DNA of 64,000 nucleotides from contig NZ_CP012074.1 of NCBI RefSeq assembly GCF_001262015.1, forward strand, positions 516,501-580,500. Direction: 5' to 3'. Source of the DNA: Prevotella fusca JCM 17724. GTDB lineage: Bacteria; Bacteroidota; Bacteroidia; Bacteroidales; Bacteroidaceae. This document shows, piece after piece, positions 26,693-35,787 of the stretch. Position numbers and translations under genes: made by a program. Within the stretch, counting starts at the first letter, position 1; every line of letters begins with the position of its first letter. A model generated the notes under the pieces. It had not been told where the DNA came from. It did not search any database and saw only the letters and a program-made list of their open reading frames with translations.

Positions 26693-27178
26693 CTAAATCG
26701 GACCGAAGAGCGGAATCCATAGACGCCGATAGACACCGAGAAGGTATCTGCGGATAGGGAGAAGTCGCATCCAAAAGAAACTGTACAGCTTCCATTTCCG
26801 CCCGTCAGTACGGTCTATTTGTGTCCGTCCCTTACGGTAGAATCCGATTACACTTCCTACTATGTCCTCTTTTTTACAGTGTTCAACGGCAAGGTTACCG
26901 TCACCCCGTAATGTTACGTTGTCGCCTTCTATCCTGTCAATACGGTGAAGAACATAGTGGTGTGGGGCTATCTCTGCCAGGACAGGGTCGCCTGCTTTCA
27001 CCGTTGTTGGCTTTCTTAGCAGCGCCTTGTCACGGTCGTTTTCCAGAAAAGGACGCATGGAATAACCACGAAGACGCAGCGTGACGGTATGCCCTTCTTT
27101 CAGCATCTTGACAACTTCAGGCAGGAAGTCAGCATTGGCAAACTGAACTTCAGAAGTAGTAAGGATGGTTTTTGACAT
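26693..27178 (-). CDS. S24/S26-type peptidase
   Basis: 161 residues from ATG 27178 (MSKTILTTSEVQF); an upstream ATG at 27226 overlaps the preceding gene and is less likely. The segment LRGYSMRPFLENDRD carries the nucleophile Ser-Met of LexA and type I signal peptidases, and VLHRIDRIEGDNVTLRGDGN matches the HR...GD-N box of the S26 branch. The catalytic Lys is not identified with confidence. A single hydrophobic, basic C-terminus (FFWMRLLPIRRYLL) may touch the membrane. It lies 5 bp after the kinase-like gene and 44 bp before the PqqD-like gene. A processing role for a cluster-encoded or distant peptide is inference. Confidence 0.75.
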   Translation of the reverse strand: MSKTILTTSEVQFANADFLPEVVKMLKEGHTVTLRLRGYSMRPFLENDRDKALLRKPTTVKAGDPVLAEIAPHHYVLHRIDRIEGDNVTLRGDGNLAVEHCKKEDIVGSVIGFYRKGRTQIDRTDGRKWKLYSFFWMRLLPIRRYLLGVYRRLWIPLFGPI

Positions 27179-27183
27179 AAGTC

Positions 27184-28086
27184 TTATTTTTGTAAGTCGT
27201 GTCCTTTCGTTACGGCTTGATAGCATACTTCAGCCGCTTCCTGGTTGGGTAAGCAGTGTAAAGTGAATATTCTGCCTGTCTCCACAATCTTTGTTATTGT
27301 ATCACAGATGCCGTTGTAAATCTCCGAATCCCATTTCATGCTGGAGCAAGAGGGCAGGAGAGAGGCAAAGGCAGAGATAGGGTTTAGTTTCTCAACCGAG
27401 TTTTCTGTTGCACGGTCAATACGTGTGATAGCCCCTAAGCGTGCCTTTACATTACGGTAGCATGGTGTCTTACCACTCCATGGGCTGCCATAAATCCACG
27501 CTTCGTTGTCAATGATTCTCACAATAGGATTGTCATCATTCATGAGGTCACTGCCCGGAATATAACGTAGCCACATGCTGACCTGTGTAGACTTGCCTGT
27601 CCCACTCTTTGCGATGAAGGCATATCCATAGTCGTTGTTACGAACGAGAGAAGCATGAATCAGCAATGTTTTCTTGTGTGCACCGGCAAAGGCAAAGATG
27701 AGCATCAGTGCATTGTTAAGTCCGAAAGTGCGCATGTTCATGTTGCCGTTGAGTGCACATCGACAGTCAGAGAAGTCTTTGTTGCTCTGTACCAGGCAGC
27801 AGTCGGCACCGTTAATGTCCTTGATGACATACTGATAGCTGCCGTCATCCACACGATCAACAATCGTATCACCATTCCCTGTGTCAAAAGCCCGGATACG
27901 CTGCCTTCTTTCCTTGGGGATAGGTTGAAGCGTATCGTCGACAGTCAGTCGGAAAAAGAGTTTGTCTGAAACCTCGCTGACTCTGAAAGGTTCAAAGGAG
28001 GGTAACAGGTGCATTCCATTGACGTTTGTGTCACGGAAGATAATCTGTAGGTCAAAGTCAGCTACTCTAAAGTTATTTATTTCCAT
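27184..28086 (-). CDS. HPr-kinase-like P-loop protein
   Basis: 300 residues. Walker A is AKSGTGKST at residues 159-167, placed in mid-protein as in HPr kinase/phosphorylase and PEP-carboxykinase-like folds. LMNDDNP about 20 residues later supplies acidic metal ligands. SPWSGKTPCYRN is a further conserved-looking loop. Relatives of this kind accompany PqqD-like proteins in ribosomal peptide gene sets, where some phosphorylate the peptide. There is no HPr protein or lactose-type regulator nearby. It overlaps the upstream secreted-protein gene by 14 bp. ATP use is likely; the substrate is unknown. Confidence 0.75.
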   Translation of the reverse strand: MEINNFRVADFDLQIIFRDTNVNGMHLLPSFEPFRVSEVSDKLFFRLTVDDTLQPIPKERRQRIRAFDTGNGDTIVDRVDDGSYQYVIKDINGADCCLVQSNKDFSDCRCALNGNMNMRTFGLNNALMLIFAFAGAHKKTLLIHASLVRNNDYGYAFIAKSGTGKSTQVSMWLRYIPGSDLMNDDNPIVRIIDNEAWIYGSPWSGKTPCYRNVKARLGAITRIDRATENSVEKLNPISAFASLLPSCSSMKWDSEIYNGICDTITKIVETGRIFTLHCLPNQEAAEVCYQAVTKGHDLQK

Positions 28087-28573
28087 CTTTTGCTGCTTGT
28101 GCTTTCTTCGACTTTACCACTGTTTTTTTACTTACTTGTGGTTCTGTGTATGAAGTAATATCGTCCGGCTTAATTGTATTGTAGCTGAACTGATTCTCAG
28201 AAACAGGCTTGATAAAGTATTTCTTCTTGGCTTTCTCGTACCTGTTCTTTAGTTTCACATATTTCTTCATTGCACTCTTCTCGTTTTCTGCAAACATAGT
28301 AATACAGGTCGGATAGCTTACCAGACCATTGCTCTGCAGATAAGAACGAAGCTGATAAGAGTAATCCTCACGGTTGGCAAGGAAGTGTGTGCGGTCGTCT
28401 ACAAGGTAAGCATCAACCTTCTGTATATTAGTCATATAGACCGTTGAGTCGTTGAAAGAAGCTGCAAAGCCGAACATGTAGACCTTTGCGGGCTTGTATC
28501 CTTTTGCGTTGCTGTTATTTACCCATCCCAGCAGAAGTGCTGTGATAATTAATACCTGGCGAAGTTTCATCAT
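28073..28573 (-). CDS. Hypothetical secreted protein, 166 residues
   Basis: An N-terminal signal peptide (MKLRQVLIITALLLGWVNNSNA) precedes an alpha/beta mature part starting KGYKPAKVYMFGFAASFNDSTVYMT, ending in a Lys-rich tail. No family recognised. It starts 30 bp downstream of rpoD and overlaps the HPr-kinase-like gene by 14 bp. No separate promoter was found in the short gap, so it may be read from the rpoD promoter. Location periplasm or surface; function unknown. Confidence 0.7.
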   Translation of the reverse strand: MMKLRQVLIITALLLGWVNNSNAKGYKPAKVYMFGFAASFNDSTVYMTNIQKVDAYLVDDRTHFLANREDYSYQLRSYLQSNGLVSYPTCITMFAENEKSAMKKYVKLKNRYEKAKKKYFIKPVSENQFSYNTIKPDDITSYTEPQVSKKTVVKSKKAQAAKDGNK

Positions 28574-28602
28574 TTATTATAAATATCTTAACTGTGTTAA
28601 TG

Positions 28603-29466
28603 TTATTGTCCTAAGTAAGCCTTCAATACCTTACTGTTGGTTTGTTGGCGCAGACGTCGAATAGCCTTTTCCTTTATCTGTCTTACCCGTTCACGCGTAA
28701 GGTTGTATTTACTGCCTATTTCCTCCAGCGTCATTTCACGTTGGTTGATTCCGAAGTAAGCCTCTATCACTTTCTTTTCCCTGTCTTCAAGAATTTGTAA
28801 GGCTCGTCCAATCTCCTCACGCAGACTCTCTTCAACCAGTCTCCTGTCAGTAGAGGGAGTGTTGTCATTGGGAATGACATCAAGTAGGCTGCTTTGTTCG
28901 TCATCATAGAACGGGGCATCTACTGATACATGGCGTGAGTTGACTTTCATTGCGTCAACAATCTTTTCTTCTGGGATGTCAGTGTTCTGTGCAATCTCGT
29001 CAATGCTTGGGCGACGCTCATTCTCCTGCTCGAACTGGTTTAATACCTTGTTGATTTTGTTGACAGAACTGACCTGGTTCAGCGGCAGGCGGATGATGCG
29101 GCTCTGTTCTGCGATAGCTTGCAGGATACTCTGCCTAATCCACCATACAGCGTATGATATGAACTTGAAGCCACGGGTTTCATCAAACTTTTCTGCAGCC
29201 TTGATCAATCCTAAGTTACCCTCGTTGATAAGGTCGGGCAGGGACAGTCCCTGGTTCTGATACTGCTTTGCGACTGAGACAACGAAACGCAGATTGGCTT
29301 TTGTCAGGCGTTCTAAAGCCTTTCGGTCACCTTTCCGTATTCGTTGAGCAAGTTCTACTTCCTCTTCAATACTAATCATTTCTTCGTGACCGATTTCTTG
29401 CAGATACTTGTCGAGAGAGGCACTCTCCCGATTTGTAATCGATTTTGTGATTTTCAATTGTCTCAT
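28603..29466 (-). CDS. rpoD: Primary RNA polymerase sigma factor
   Basis: 287 residues from ATG 29466 ([22 protein letters not shown]). The short form without region 1.1 is normal for Bacteroidota. Region 1.2 ([15 protein letters not shown]), region 2 ([28 protein letters not shown] with the melting stretch [16 protein letters not shown]), region 3 and region 4.2 ([20 protein letters not shown]) are complete. It recognises the TTTG/TAnnTTTG promoters listed in this window. A full promoter lies upstream at 29493-29524. The upstream ATG at 29523 is outside the probable transcript. Confidence 0.97.
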   Translation of the reverse strand: MRQLKITKSITNRESASLDKYLQEIGHEEMISIEEEVELAQRIRKGDRKALERLTKANLRFVVSVAKQYQNQGLSLPDLINEGNLGLIKAAEKFDETRGFKFISYAVWWIRQSILQAIAEQSRIIRLPLNQVSSVNKINKVLNQFEQENERRPSIDEIAQNTDIPEEKIVDAMKVNSRHVSVDAPFYDDEQSSLLDVIPNDNTPSTDRRLVEESLREEIGRALQILEDREKKVIEAYFGINQREMTLEEIGSKYNLTRERVRQIKEKAIRRLRQQTNSKVLKAYLGQ

Positions 29467-29492
29467 GTGCGTGGCATTATGTAAAGTGACGG

Positions 29493-29524
29493 CAAATTTA
29501 CACAAATTCAATGAGTTGAACAAA
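29493..29524 (-). promoter_or_regulatory. Promoter of rpoD
   Basis: On the minus strand TTTG (29524-29521), 20 bp, TAAATTTG (29500-29493). Both elements match the consensus. Confidence 0.75.
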
Positions 29525-29704
29525 TAAAAAGGTGAAAAAGTAGCCTTGGGGATATACTGATTTTAAGTTTCTTATTAAGTTTTTAGAGTACAGTCTGTTT
29601 ACTGCCAACCAGCCGTCAGATATTTGCACAAGTATTAGCAATCGCAGGTAATGATGTTGCCAAGATTTGGTATAATGAATCTCTCTTCCCGTTTTTTAGG
29701 TTCT

Positions 29705-30291
29705 TCCGTTAAATGCGTAGATTGGAAACAGAATAAAGGCTTATACATCTGCATGGTATGACTATCCAAAATCAGACGGTCTCACAAAAAGGGATAAAGC
29801 ACAAGATAAAAATGCAGAAAAGGCAAACAGACACCATGTCTTTCCGCCTTCAACAAACAACTTATTCCCATATCAACCAATGTTTGTAAACTATTTTCAT
29901 GCAATTCAAAACCAATACATGGTCTATTGGCTTCTAAAAGACGCCCAATTGACTTGCAATAGATGCCCTTTTGAGGTCTAACTAACGCCCTTTTGAAGTC
30001 CAATTAAGCACCTTTTCTTGCACTGCTTTATAACCAACTGATTTACTGTTGGTTGCAAACTTGCTTTTTACACGTATTTTTGCCTTTATCTGTAGGTGTT
30101 TTATCCGAAATTATGTCATGATTTTTCAATCTGTTGCCTGCTGTTTCAAAGTATTGATATGAAAAGGTTTTCTGCATCGGAAGACAATAATAAAGTAGGT
30201 AGCCAAGACCGTCTTGGCTATGTTTATATTTAATAAATAACTTCGGCTCATCCGTTAAAGCTATACGAAAAACATCCACGCATTTAACGGA
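29705..30291. repeat. 587-bp segment bounded by perfect 14-bp inverted repeats
   Basis: TCCGTTAAATGCGT at 29705-29718 is the exact inverse of 30278-30291, and the match continues imperfectly for four more bases inward. Between them are two small ORFs (29782-30003 and 30043-30279, minus strand) without coding character and a 22-bp-phased array. It looks like a non-autonomous or decayed mobile element. It occupies most of the 960-bp gap between rpoD and the DUF1266 genes. Confidence 0.55.
29943..30016. repeat. 22-bp-phased GCCCTTTTGA array
   Basis: GCCC-type units begin at 29943, 29965, 29987 and, more diverged, 30008-30009, with 22 bp between them. The two best units are GCCCTTTTGAGGTCTAACTA and GCCCTTTTGAAGTCCAATTA. 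Confidence 0.65.
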
Positions 30292-30387
30292 TAAACCTTT
30301 TTATGCACCAGTTTCAAGGCTGTGTGTGAATAGATGTAGTGTAAATCTAAAAAATACAATATTAGGGAATAATTAAAGGTTTTTGTT

Positions 30388-30395
30388 TATCTTTG
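30388..30395 (+). promoter_or_regulatory. -7 box upstream of the DUF1266 genes
   Basis: TATCTTTG, full match to TAnnTTTG; no clear -33 element. It precedes the 36-codon ORF and the first DUF1266 gene. Confidence 0.5.
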
Positions 30396-30428
30396 TTCCA
30401 TTATTCACAATTTTAAAAGAAATCGCTT

Positions 30429-30539
30429 ATGAAAGTATTTTCCTTATGTATGTTCATTGCCGTTCCTTATATGTTGGGTGTATCATCGGCAATGGCACAG
30501 TTTAATATCAAGAAAACAGTCAGTGGTACTGCAGTTTAA
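30429..30539 (+). pseudogene. 36-residue orphan signal-peptide ORF, probable gene remnant
   Basis: ATG at 30429, TAA at 30537-30539. The product is almost all signal peptide (MKVFSLCMFIAVPYMLGVSS, cleavage near AMAQ) followed by FNIKKTVSGTAV. It has the proper promoter and leader but no mature domain. It is probably the 5' stub left when a larger secreted-protein gene was deleted and the DUF1266 gene came to lie behind it. A short functional peptide is the alternative. Confidence 0.5.
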
Positions 30540-30558
30540 CCTTAAACAGAACGTTAAT

Positions 30559-31458
30559 ATGAAAAAGAAAACAACGGCAATCATCGTGATGATGTTGTGT
30601 CTTACTGCACAGTATGCAGAGGCCTTTAAGATAACTGCCAAGAAAGCTCCTGTACCTGAAAGTGATGATAATACAACACTTTGGTTTATTCTTGCTTTTG
30701 GTGGAGTGATCCTTTTGATATTCTTATACAATAATTGGTCCAAGATCAAGTCATTCTTCAGTTTTATTAGTGGTAGTTTCCGTGTGGATAAAAGCACTGA
30801 CTTGAGTGAAGAACAGCAGCGTAAAATCCTTCTTAGTGGTGTTTTTTCAGCTCAGAAGGGAGCTTTTATGAATGTTGTCAAGACAGGGATAGACAGGGGT
30901 GACCGGCAGGGTATCTTTGTAAAGGGTTGGGGAATAACGGATAAGGGGTCTGCATTAGATAAACTTGAGTATCTGAAGTTGAAAGGCACACGTCGTTACT
31001 TCCGCCAAGTGGTGGAGTCTCTGAAACTTAAGAACAAGCAGGATATCAAACAATATATATCCTCTTCCTTTGAAGAAGAGGAAGATATGTGTAACTGTTG
31101 GGAGCAGGTTCAATTAGCCTTTGAGTCTATAGGACCACTGCTTAAAGAAGGAATGATAAAAGATGAGGCGGATTTTGCACGCATAGGAGCAGATGCCTGG
31201 GATGCCGGCAGACTTGTTTTCATGGCAAGATTGTGTCGTGAGCATGATTATATTGATGATGAAACAATGTGGAAATACATTGATTCGGCAGACGAAATAG
31301 CCCATCATTCGCTCACATCCTGGGAAGATTTTGGAAAGAGTTACATCATCGGGCGTTGTCTGTGGTGTGGTACTGCCAACTATTTTGAGGTGATGGCTGG
31401 ACATGCTAAGCGTATGTACTCAAAGGCAGAGAGTCCTTGGAAGAGTTTTTCCTTTTGA
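30559..31458 (+). CDS. DUF1266-domain membrane protein, first copy
   Basis: 299 residues from ATG 30559 (MKKKTTAIIVMMLCLTAQYA), a signal peptide followed by a membrane segment at about 40-60 (LWFILAFGGVILLIFLY). The C-terminal ~200 residues have the DUF1266 pattern: a helical region, then RIGADAWDAGRLVFMARLC, and SWEDFGKSYIIGRCLW. The function of DUF1266 is unknown; relatives include the YbeU/YbeR proteins of enterobacteria. The domain probably faces the cytoplasm or periplasm behind one anchor. The next gene is a close paralogue, 52 bp away. Confidence 0.8.
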   Translation: MKKKTTAIIVMMLCLTAQYAEAFKITAKKAPVPESDDNTTLWFILAFGGVILLIFLYNNWSKIKSFFSFISGSFRVDKSTDLSEEQQRKILLSGVFSAQKGAFMNVVKTGIDRGDRQGIFVKGWGITDKGSALDKLEYLKLKGTRRYFRQVVESLKLKNKQDIKQYISSSFEEEEDMCNCWEQVQLAFESIGPLLKEGMIKDEADFARIGADAWDAGRLVFMARLCREHDYIDDETMWKYIDSADEIAHHSLTSWEDFGKSYIIGRCLWCGTANYFEVMAGHAKRMYSKAESPWKSFSF

Positions 31459-31510
31459 AAGTAAAGTCGTTTTAGGAATATACTGATGAAAGATAACAAT
31501 AGTATCAAAG

Positions 31511-32431
31511 ATGAAAAGTATTATGAAGAAAAAAGCATTGATTTGCATGGCACTGATGTTGTGCATGGTTGCACAAGAGGCAATGGCATTAAGAATTCGT
31601 ATTAAAGTTCCTTCAGGTTCATCTGGTGATGAAAACGGTGTGGTTAATTGGATTATTTTTGCAGTTGTTGCTGTGATTATTTTGGTTGGAGCATATTACT
31701 ATCTGGGCGAATTTAAAACCACTTTACGCTTGGTTTTTGGTGGAATGCGTGTGGATAGTAAGACGACATTGAGCAAGGACCAGCAGCGTAAGATTCTTTT
31801 GAGTGCTCCCTATTCTGTCCAAAGCAAGTTGCTGATGAACAGTGTTAAGACAGGAATGCAGAAGGAAGAACGCTATTTTACTCTGAGTAAAGAGTGGGAT
31901 ATATGGAATCATGAAACAGCTACCCGTGTTCTGAACGAACAGAAGGTAGCTGGAGTAAACCGCTACTTCGAGCACATTGCTGAGGCTTTCAAGCTCAAAG
32001 AGCAGCAGGCTGTACAGCAGTATCTTGACAACACCTTTGTACTTAAAGAGGATGCACAGGCATGTGGAAAGCAGATAGAGTATGCTTTTAAGGAAGTTGG
32101 CAATTTGGTTAAGTTGGGAATCATAAGGGATGATGCTGACTTTGTCCGTATCGGTGCAGCTGCCTGGGATGCTTCCCGCTTGGTTTATTTGGCAAGATTG
32201 TGCTTTGAATCAAAGTATATCAGTGAAGAGGAGATGTGGCAGTTTGTAGATGCAGCAGATGAAATGGCACATAAGTCAATTACTTCCTGGGAAGATTATG
32301 GTAAGAGTTATCTGATTGGATGCGTTCTTTGGGGCGGTGGACGGCTCCAGGTTAAGATGCAGTCGCGTGAAATCAAGAAGTTGACGGATAACCCAAAGAG
32401 TCTCTGGAATAGCATCCCATTTGCTAAGTAA
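31511..32431 (+). CDS. DUF1266-domain membrane protein, second copy
   Basis: 306 residues (302 if started at the ATG at 31523, MKKKALICMALMLCM). Same design as the preceding gene: signal peptide, one membrane segment (IIFAVVAVIILVGAYYYL), and a DUF1266 domain with RIGAAAWDASRLVYLARLC and SWEDYGKSYLIGCVLW. About half the aligned residues look identical by eye, so this is a tandem duplication with retained signature residues. A terminator follows at 32663-32697. Function unknown. Confidence 0.8.
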   Translation: MKSIMKKKALICMALMLCMVAQEAMALRIRIKVPSGSSGDENGVVNWIIFAVVAVIILVGAYYYLGEFKTTLRLVFGGMRVDSKTTLSKDQQRKILLSAPYSVQSKLLMNSVKTGMQKEERYFTLSKEWDIWNHETATRVLNEQKVAGVNRYFEHIAEAFKLKEQQAVQQYLDNTFVLKEDAQACGKQIEYAFKEVGNLVKLGIIRDDADFVRIGAAAWDASRLVYLARLCFESKYISEEEMWQFVDAADEMAHKSITSWEDYGKSYLIGCVLWGGGRLQVKMQSREIKKLTDNPKSLWNSIPFAK

Positions 32432-32662
32432 GGCGTCTTGTTGAGAAAGATTGATAACATTGCAGGTTCTGATAACATCTCCCTTGATGTGTTTTCTCTC
32501 CGTCAGACAGGCTGTTCTGGCCTTCTTATTGGTGAGCATGACGAACTGTCCGACTGAAAGGGGTGGCAAAAAGATGCTTCGTTAAAGAGGAAAATAGAAT
32601 GAGCTGACTGCTTTCTTGAATTGAATCTTTCAGCATGGGTTCAAGAATCTGCCATATAATAA

Positions 32663-32697
32663 CCCCCATCCTTGCACTGACAGGCAAAGGATGGGGG
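32663..32697. terminator. Hairpin between DUF1266 and htrA genes (convergent)
   Basis: CCCCCATCCTTGC pairs with GCAAAGGATGGGGG with one bulge, followed by ATTTT on the plus strand. It can serve the DUF1266 unit and perhaps the convergent protease gene. Confidence 0.7.
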
Positions 32698-32736
32698 ATT
32701 TTATGCGTCAGCTTTTCAGCTGGAAATTACCTGATG

Positions 32737-34200
32737 TTAGTCCGCAAGAGGTACAGCGAAGTAAGCCTTTTTGCCAGTAGGGTAGATACCCTGTATGTAG
32801 AGAACAGGGTCCTTGCTGGTTGAAGCCTTTCTCACGAGGTTCTGCAGGTCGTCGATGCTCTTCACCATGTTGTCGTTTACATTCTGAATGATGAAGCCAC
32901 GGTTGATGCCGGCAGACTTCAATGCGCCGCTGTTAACCTTCAGGACTTCAAGACCATAGCTGATGTTCAGCTGTTTCTTCAAGGTATCAGAAACCGGACG
33001 GTACTGACCACCGAGGACATCAATGTCAGCCTGCTCGATTACCTTTGTCGTACCCTGTGCATTCTTCAGTGTGATAGTCTTTGCAAGCTCTTTCTTGTTA
33101 CGGATGTAGGTCACGGTAGCCTTATCGCCCGGACGCTTGCTGTTGAGTGCCTGCTGAAGCTCTGACATGCGTGTCACCTTCTGTCCGTCGAACTTGGTAA
33201 TTACGTCACCCTTCATCAAGCCTAAAGCAGCACCATTGCCTTCCTCAGACACTTCGCTGACATAAACACCTTCGTTTGTGCCGAGGTCAGTGTTCTTGCC
33301 CTCTTCCTTCTGTGCGTTGATGAAATTCAGGACATCACCACCCTGGATGCCGAGCATTACACGCTGTACGCTACCATATTTCTTTATGTCATCAACCACC
33401 TTGTTCATAATGGTTGTAGGGATAGCAAAGCCGTAGCCGCTGTATGCACCAGTCTGTGAGTAAAGCATGGCATTGATACCTACCAGTTCACCCTGTGTGT
33501 TGACCAATGCACCACCAGAGTTACCTTGGTTGATGGCAGCGTCAGTCTGAATAAAGCTCTCGATGCCATTGCGTGTCGCCCCCAAGCCACGTGACTTTGC
33601 ACTTACGATACCTGCGGTAACAGTAGAGTTGAGGTTATAAGGGTTGCCGACTGCAATTACCCATTCACCTACTTTCAGATTGTCAGAGTCACCGATGGAC
33701 ATGGTGGGGAGGTTTGTAGCATTCACCTTCAGTAGGGCAAGGTCTGTCTGTTTGTCAGTTCCGACGATGCGGGCAGAGAATTCGCGGTTGTCGTTCAGTG
33801 TGACAGTCAATTCGTCAGCACCCTCAACAACGTGGTTGTTGGTTACGATGTAGCCGTCAGATGAAATGATGACGCCGCTTCCCGTAGCCTCTCTCTTTGG
33901 AGTCTGTACCTGCTGGCGGCGTGATCCGCCGTTGCCAGGGTTGCCGAAGAATCCAAATGGGTCGAAGAAACCTCCGAATGGGCCTTCCTGAACTTCAACG
34001 GTCTTAGTCTTTGAGTTCTGCACGTACTTGATATGCACTACTGCAGGCAGAGCCTTTGCGGCAGCATAAGTAAGGTCAACAGGCTGACCGGGAGCTACGA
34101 CAGGTGCCTCGGCTGCATAGACTTTGATAAAGGCACCAGTAGAAAAGGCAAGGGCAGTAACACATGCTGCGCCTACCAGATACTTTGATAAATTCTTCAT
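32737..34200 (-). CDS. Periplasmic serine protease of the Do/HtrA (DegP) family
   Basis: About 487 residues from ATG 34200 (MKNLSKYLVGAACVTALAFS), with an N-terminal signal sequence. The trypsin-like domain has His in NNHVVEG, Asp in TDLALLKV and Ser in NQGNSGGALV, so the triad is complete. Two PDZ domains follow (about residues 280-375 and 400-485). A Gly/Phe-rich loop (FGGFFDPFGFFGNPGNGG) precedes the catalytic domain, as in other Do proteases. It degrades or refolds misfolded envelope proteins. A -7 box lies at 34284-34291. Single gene, convergent with the DUF1266 pair. Confidence 0.95.
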   Translation of the reverse strand: MKNLSKYLVGAACVTALAFSTGAFIKVYAAEAPVVAPGQPVDLTYAAAKALPAVVHIKYVQNSKTKTVEVQEGPFGGFFDPFGFFGNPGNGGSRRQQVQTPKREATGSGVIISSDGYIVTNNHVVEGADELTVTLNDNREFSARIVGTDKQTDLALLKVNATNLPTMSIGDSDNLKVGEWVIAVGNPYNLNSTVTAGIVSAKSRGLGATRNGIESFIQTDAAINQGNSGGALVNTQGELVGINAMLYSQTGAYSGYGFAIPTTIMNKVVDDIKKYGSVQRVMLGIQGGDVLNFINAQKEEGKNTDLGTNEGVYVSEVSEEGNGAALGLMKGDVITKFDGQKVTRMSELQQALNSKRPGDKATVTYIRNKKELAKTITLKNAQGTTKVIEQADIDVLGGQYRPVSDTLKKQLNISYGLEVLKVNSGALKSAGINRGFIIQNVNDNMVKSIDDLQNLVRKASTSKDPVLYIQGIYPTGKKAYFAVPLAD

Positions 34201-34283
34201 ATACATAATTATTTGTTCGTTGATTTCGTTTATGTGTCAAGTCGTCATTATTTATAAATGTCTCGCTGACATCTTTCAAGATG

Positions 34284-34291
34284 CAAATATA
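34284..34291 (-). promoter_or_regulatory. -7 box of the htrA gene
   Basis: TATATTTG on the minus strand, about 85 bp upstream of the start codon. No matching -33 TTTG. Confidence 0.5.
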
Positions 34292-34603
34292 GACGCAAAA
34301 ATCGTAAAACCGCCATTTTGTCAGTTATCTTTATCCGATTTTAACAATTCGTTTTTGCTCCTTAACGGCTCTTAATCAGAAGTGCGGATAAATTTACATT
34401 CGTTCAGTTTATGTGTTTCTTTTGTTTTCATCTCGTACATTTCGACCTGTATGGGTGGTATGATGAAAGGAAAAGATGGACGTATTACCGCAATTCTGAT
34501 GCCTGACGGGATAGCAGTGATACGTTTTCTGACAGACTGTCATTCTCCGACCATGTCATTTGCAGGCATGATGTTGGCTTCTTGATTTACAGTGTGGGGA
34601 ATT

Positions 34604-34683
34604 ATTTTCATGAAAAGAAATATTTATTTTCACGAACAAAAATATTTTTTTTCATGAAAAGAAATGTTTATCTTCATGAAAAG
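34604..34683. repeat. 22-bp-phased TTTTCATGAAAA array, copy B
   Basis: Four palindromic units centred at 34610.5, 34632.5, 34654.5 and 34676.5. One unit has CACG in place of CATG. The remainder of the 720-bp gap 34201-34924 shows the htrA promoter and a TAACTTTG box at 34861-34868 that could serve the next gene; I see nothing else. Confidence 0.85.
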
Positions 34684-34924
34684 AATCCTGTCAAGGTATG
34701 GTCTGGTGAACGTAAAGTATAGTGCTGCAGCTTGTAAACCATAGGTTTGAAAGGTGCGAAGAGCCCGTTTTGCAGCCTGCTGTTGTAGGAAGAGGTTGTG
34801 AAAAGTCCCATTGTGTATAAAAAACATGGATGAAGCACCTTCTGTTTATAAAATGTTTTGTAACTTTGTCTTTCATAATCTGTATTCACATGGGTTGTTG
34901 ATTTAAGAATCTATCTATAATGTT

Positions 34925-35650
34925 ATGTTTGTTTCTTCTACATTCTTCTGCTTTGTTTTTATAATTCTATTTGTACTTTTGGCATTTCTGCTTCTTCTGC
35001 TTTTGAATAAGAAGTTGCGTAAGTCTTGGCAGGATTATTTCAGGGATTTGTCTTATCGTAGATTGAAATCGAGTTGTGTAAGATGGAATGGCAGGGTATA
35101 TTGGACTTTCACTGTCAATACGAGGCATCCTCTTCAGGCTTTTGTCTGGGCTGTCATCTTGGTTGTAGCTTTATATGTCAACTTCTTCACGTCTGGCACA
35201 AAATATAGTTTAGTAGCGCATTCCTTGACAGAGTTGACATGGGATGTGTGGGTTACACTGTTGTTCTTCGTGTTAGTCTTTGTATGCCTGATGTATAATG
35301 TCTACCTCGGTCTTGTTCGTGACTGGGCTGTAGGCATTGTGATGCGTGCTGATAGTTTTACCATAGAGTATAGAAGTGGGAAAAGTGAGGAACATTCTTA
35401 TTCTGAGATAAAGAAAATAAAATTCAAGCTGTGGGATTCAGGCGGTGATGTCAAGAAAAACTTTTTCCCGATTTTTTATTTTTATGATGTTACCCGGAAA
35501 TTAATATGTAAGGGAGAGGTGATTGATAAGGAAAGTTATCTGCTTGTTTCCCGTGAGCTTAAGATGCATGGTCTTTCTTACATTGAACCGGATGATACAA
35601 TGGAGACTTTTGACGACCCTCCCATGCTACATGGTAGATGCAGGAAATGA
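34925..35650 (+). CDS. Hypothetical membrane protein, 241 residues
   Basis: Three strong hydrophobic segments: residues 5-27, about 72-90, and about 107-128. The C-terminal ~110 residues are soluble and beta-rich (VGIVMRADSFTIEYRSGKSEEHSYSEIKKIKFKLW), compatible with a PH-like or bPH domain as in many small bacterial membrane proteins. No catalytic motif. It is followed by rnpB after about 140 bp. Start chosen at the first ATG after the TAACTTTG box at 34861. Function unknown. Confidence 0.65.
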   Translation: MFVSSTFFCFVFIILFVLLAFLLLLLLNKKLRKSWQDYFRDLSYRRLKSSCVRWNGRVYWTFTVNTRHPLQAFVWAVILVVALYVNFFTSGTKYSLVAHSLTELTWDVWVTLLFFVLVFVCLMYNVYLGLVRDWAVGIVMRADSFTIEYRSGKSEEHSYSEIKKIKFKLWDSGGDVKKNFFPIFYFYDVTRKLICKGEVIDKESYLLVSRELKMHGLSYIEPDDTMETFDDPPMLHGRCRK

Positions 35651-35750
35651 CGGAAGGGTATAGATGTAATGACTGTACGGCTAAGGATGATTATATGTTT
35701 TGCCATGTTATGTGTTTCATGGCTCTTTACTTAGATAATCAGTGAAATAT

Positions 35751-35781
35751 TTTGGCTTTTCCATGTTTTCCATTATCTTTG
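35751..35781 (+). promoter_or_regulatory. Promoter of rnpB
   Basis: TTTG at 35751-35754, 19 bp, TATCTTTG at 35774-35781. Transcript start near 35788, which matches the 5' end of the RNase P RNA. Confidence 0.8.
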
Positions 35782-35787
35782 CATTTT

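Noticed and set aside
29782..30279. Two small minus-strand ORFs (73 and 78 residues)
   Set aside because: They run through a repeat array and inverted-repeat element, lack start context and domain features; treated as part of the element.
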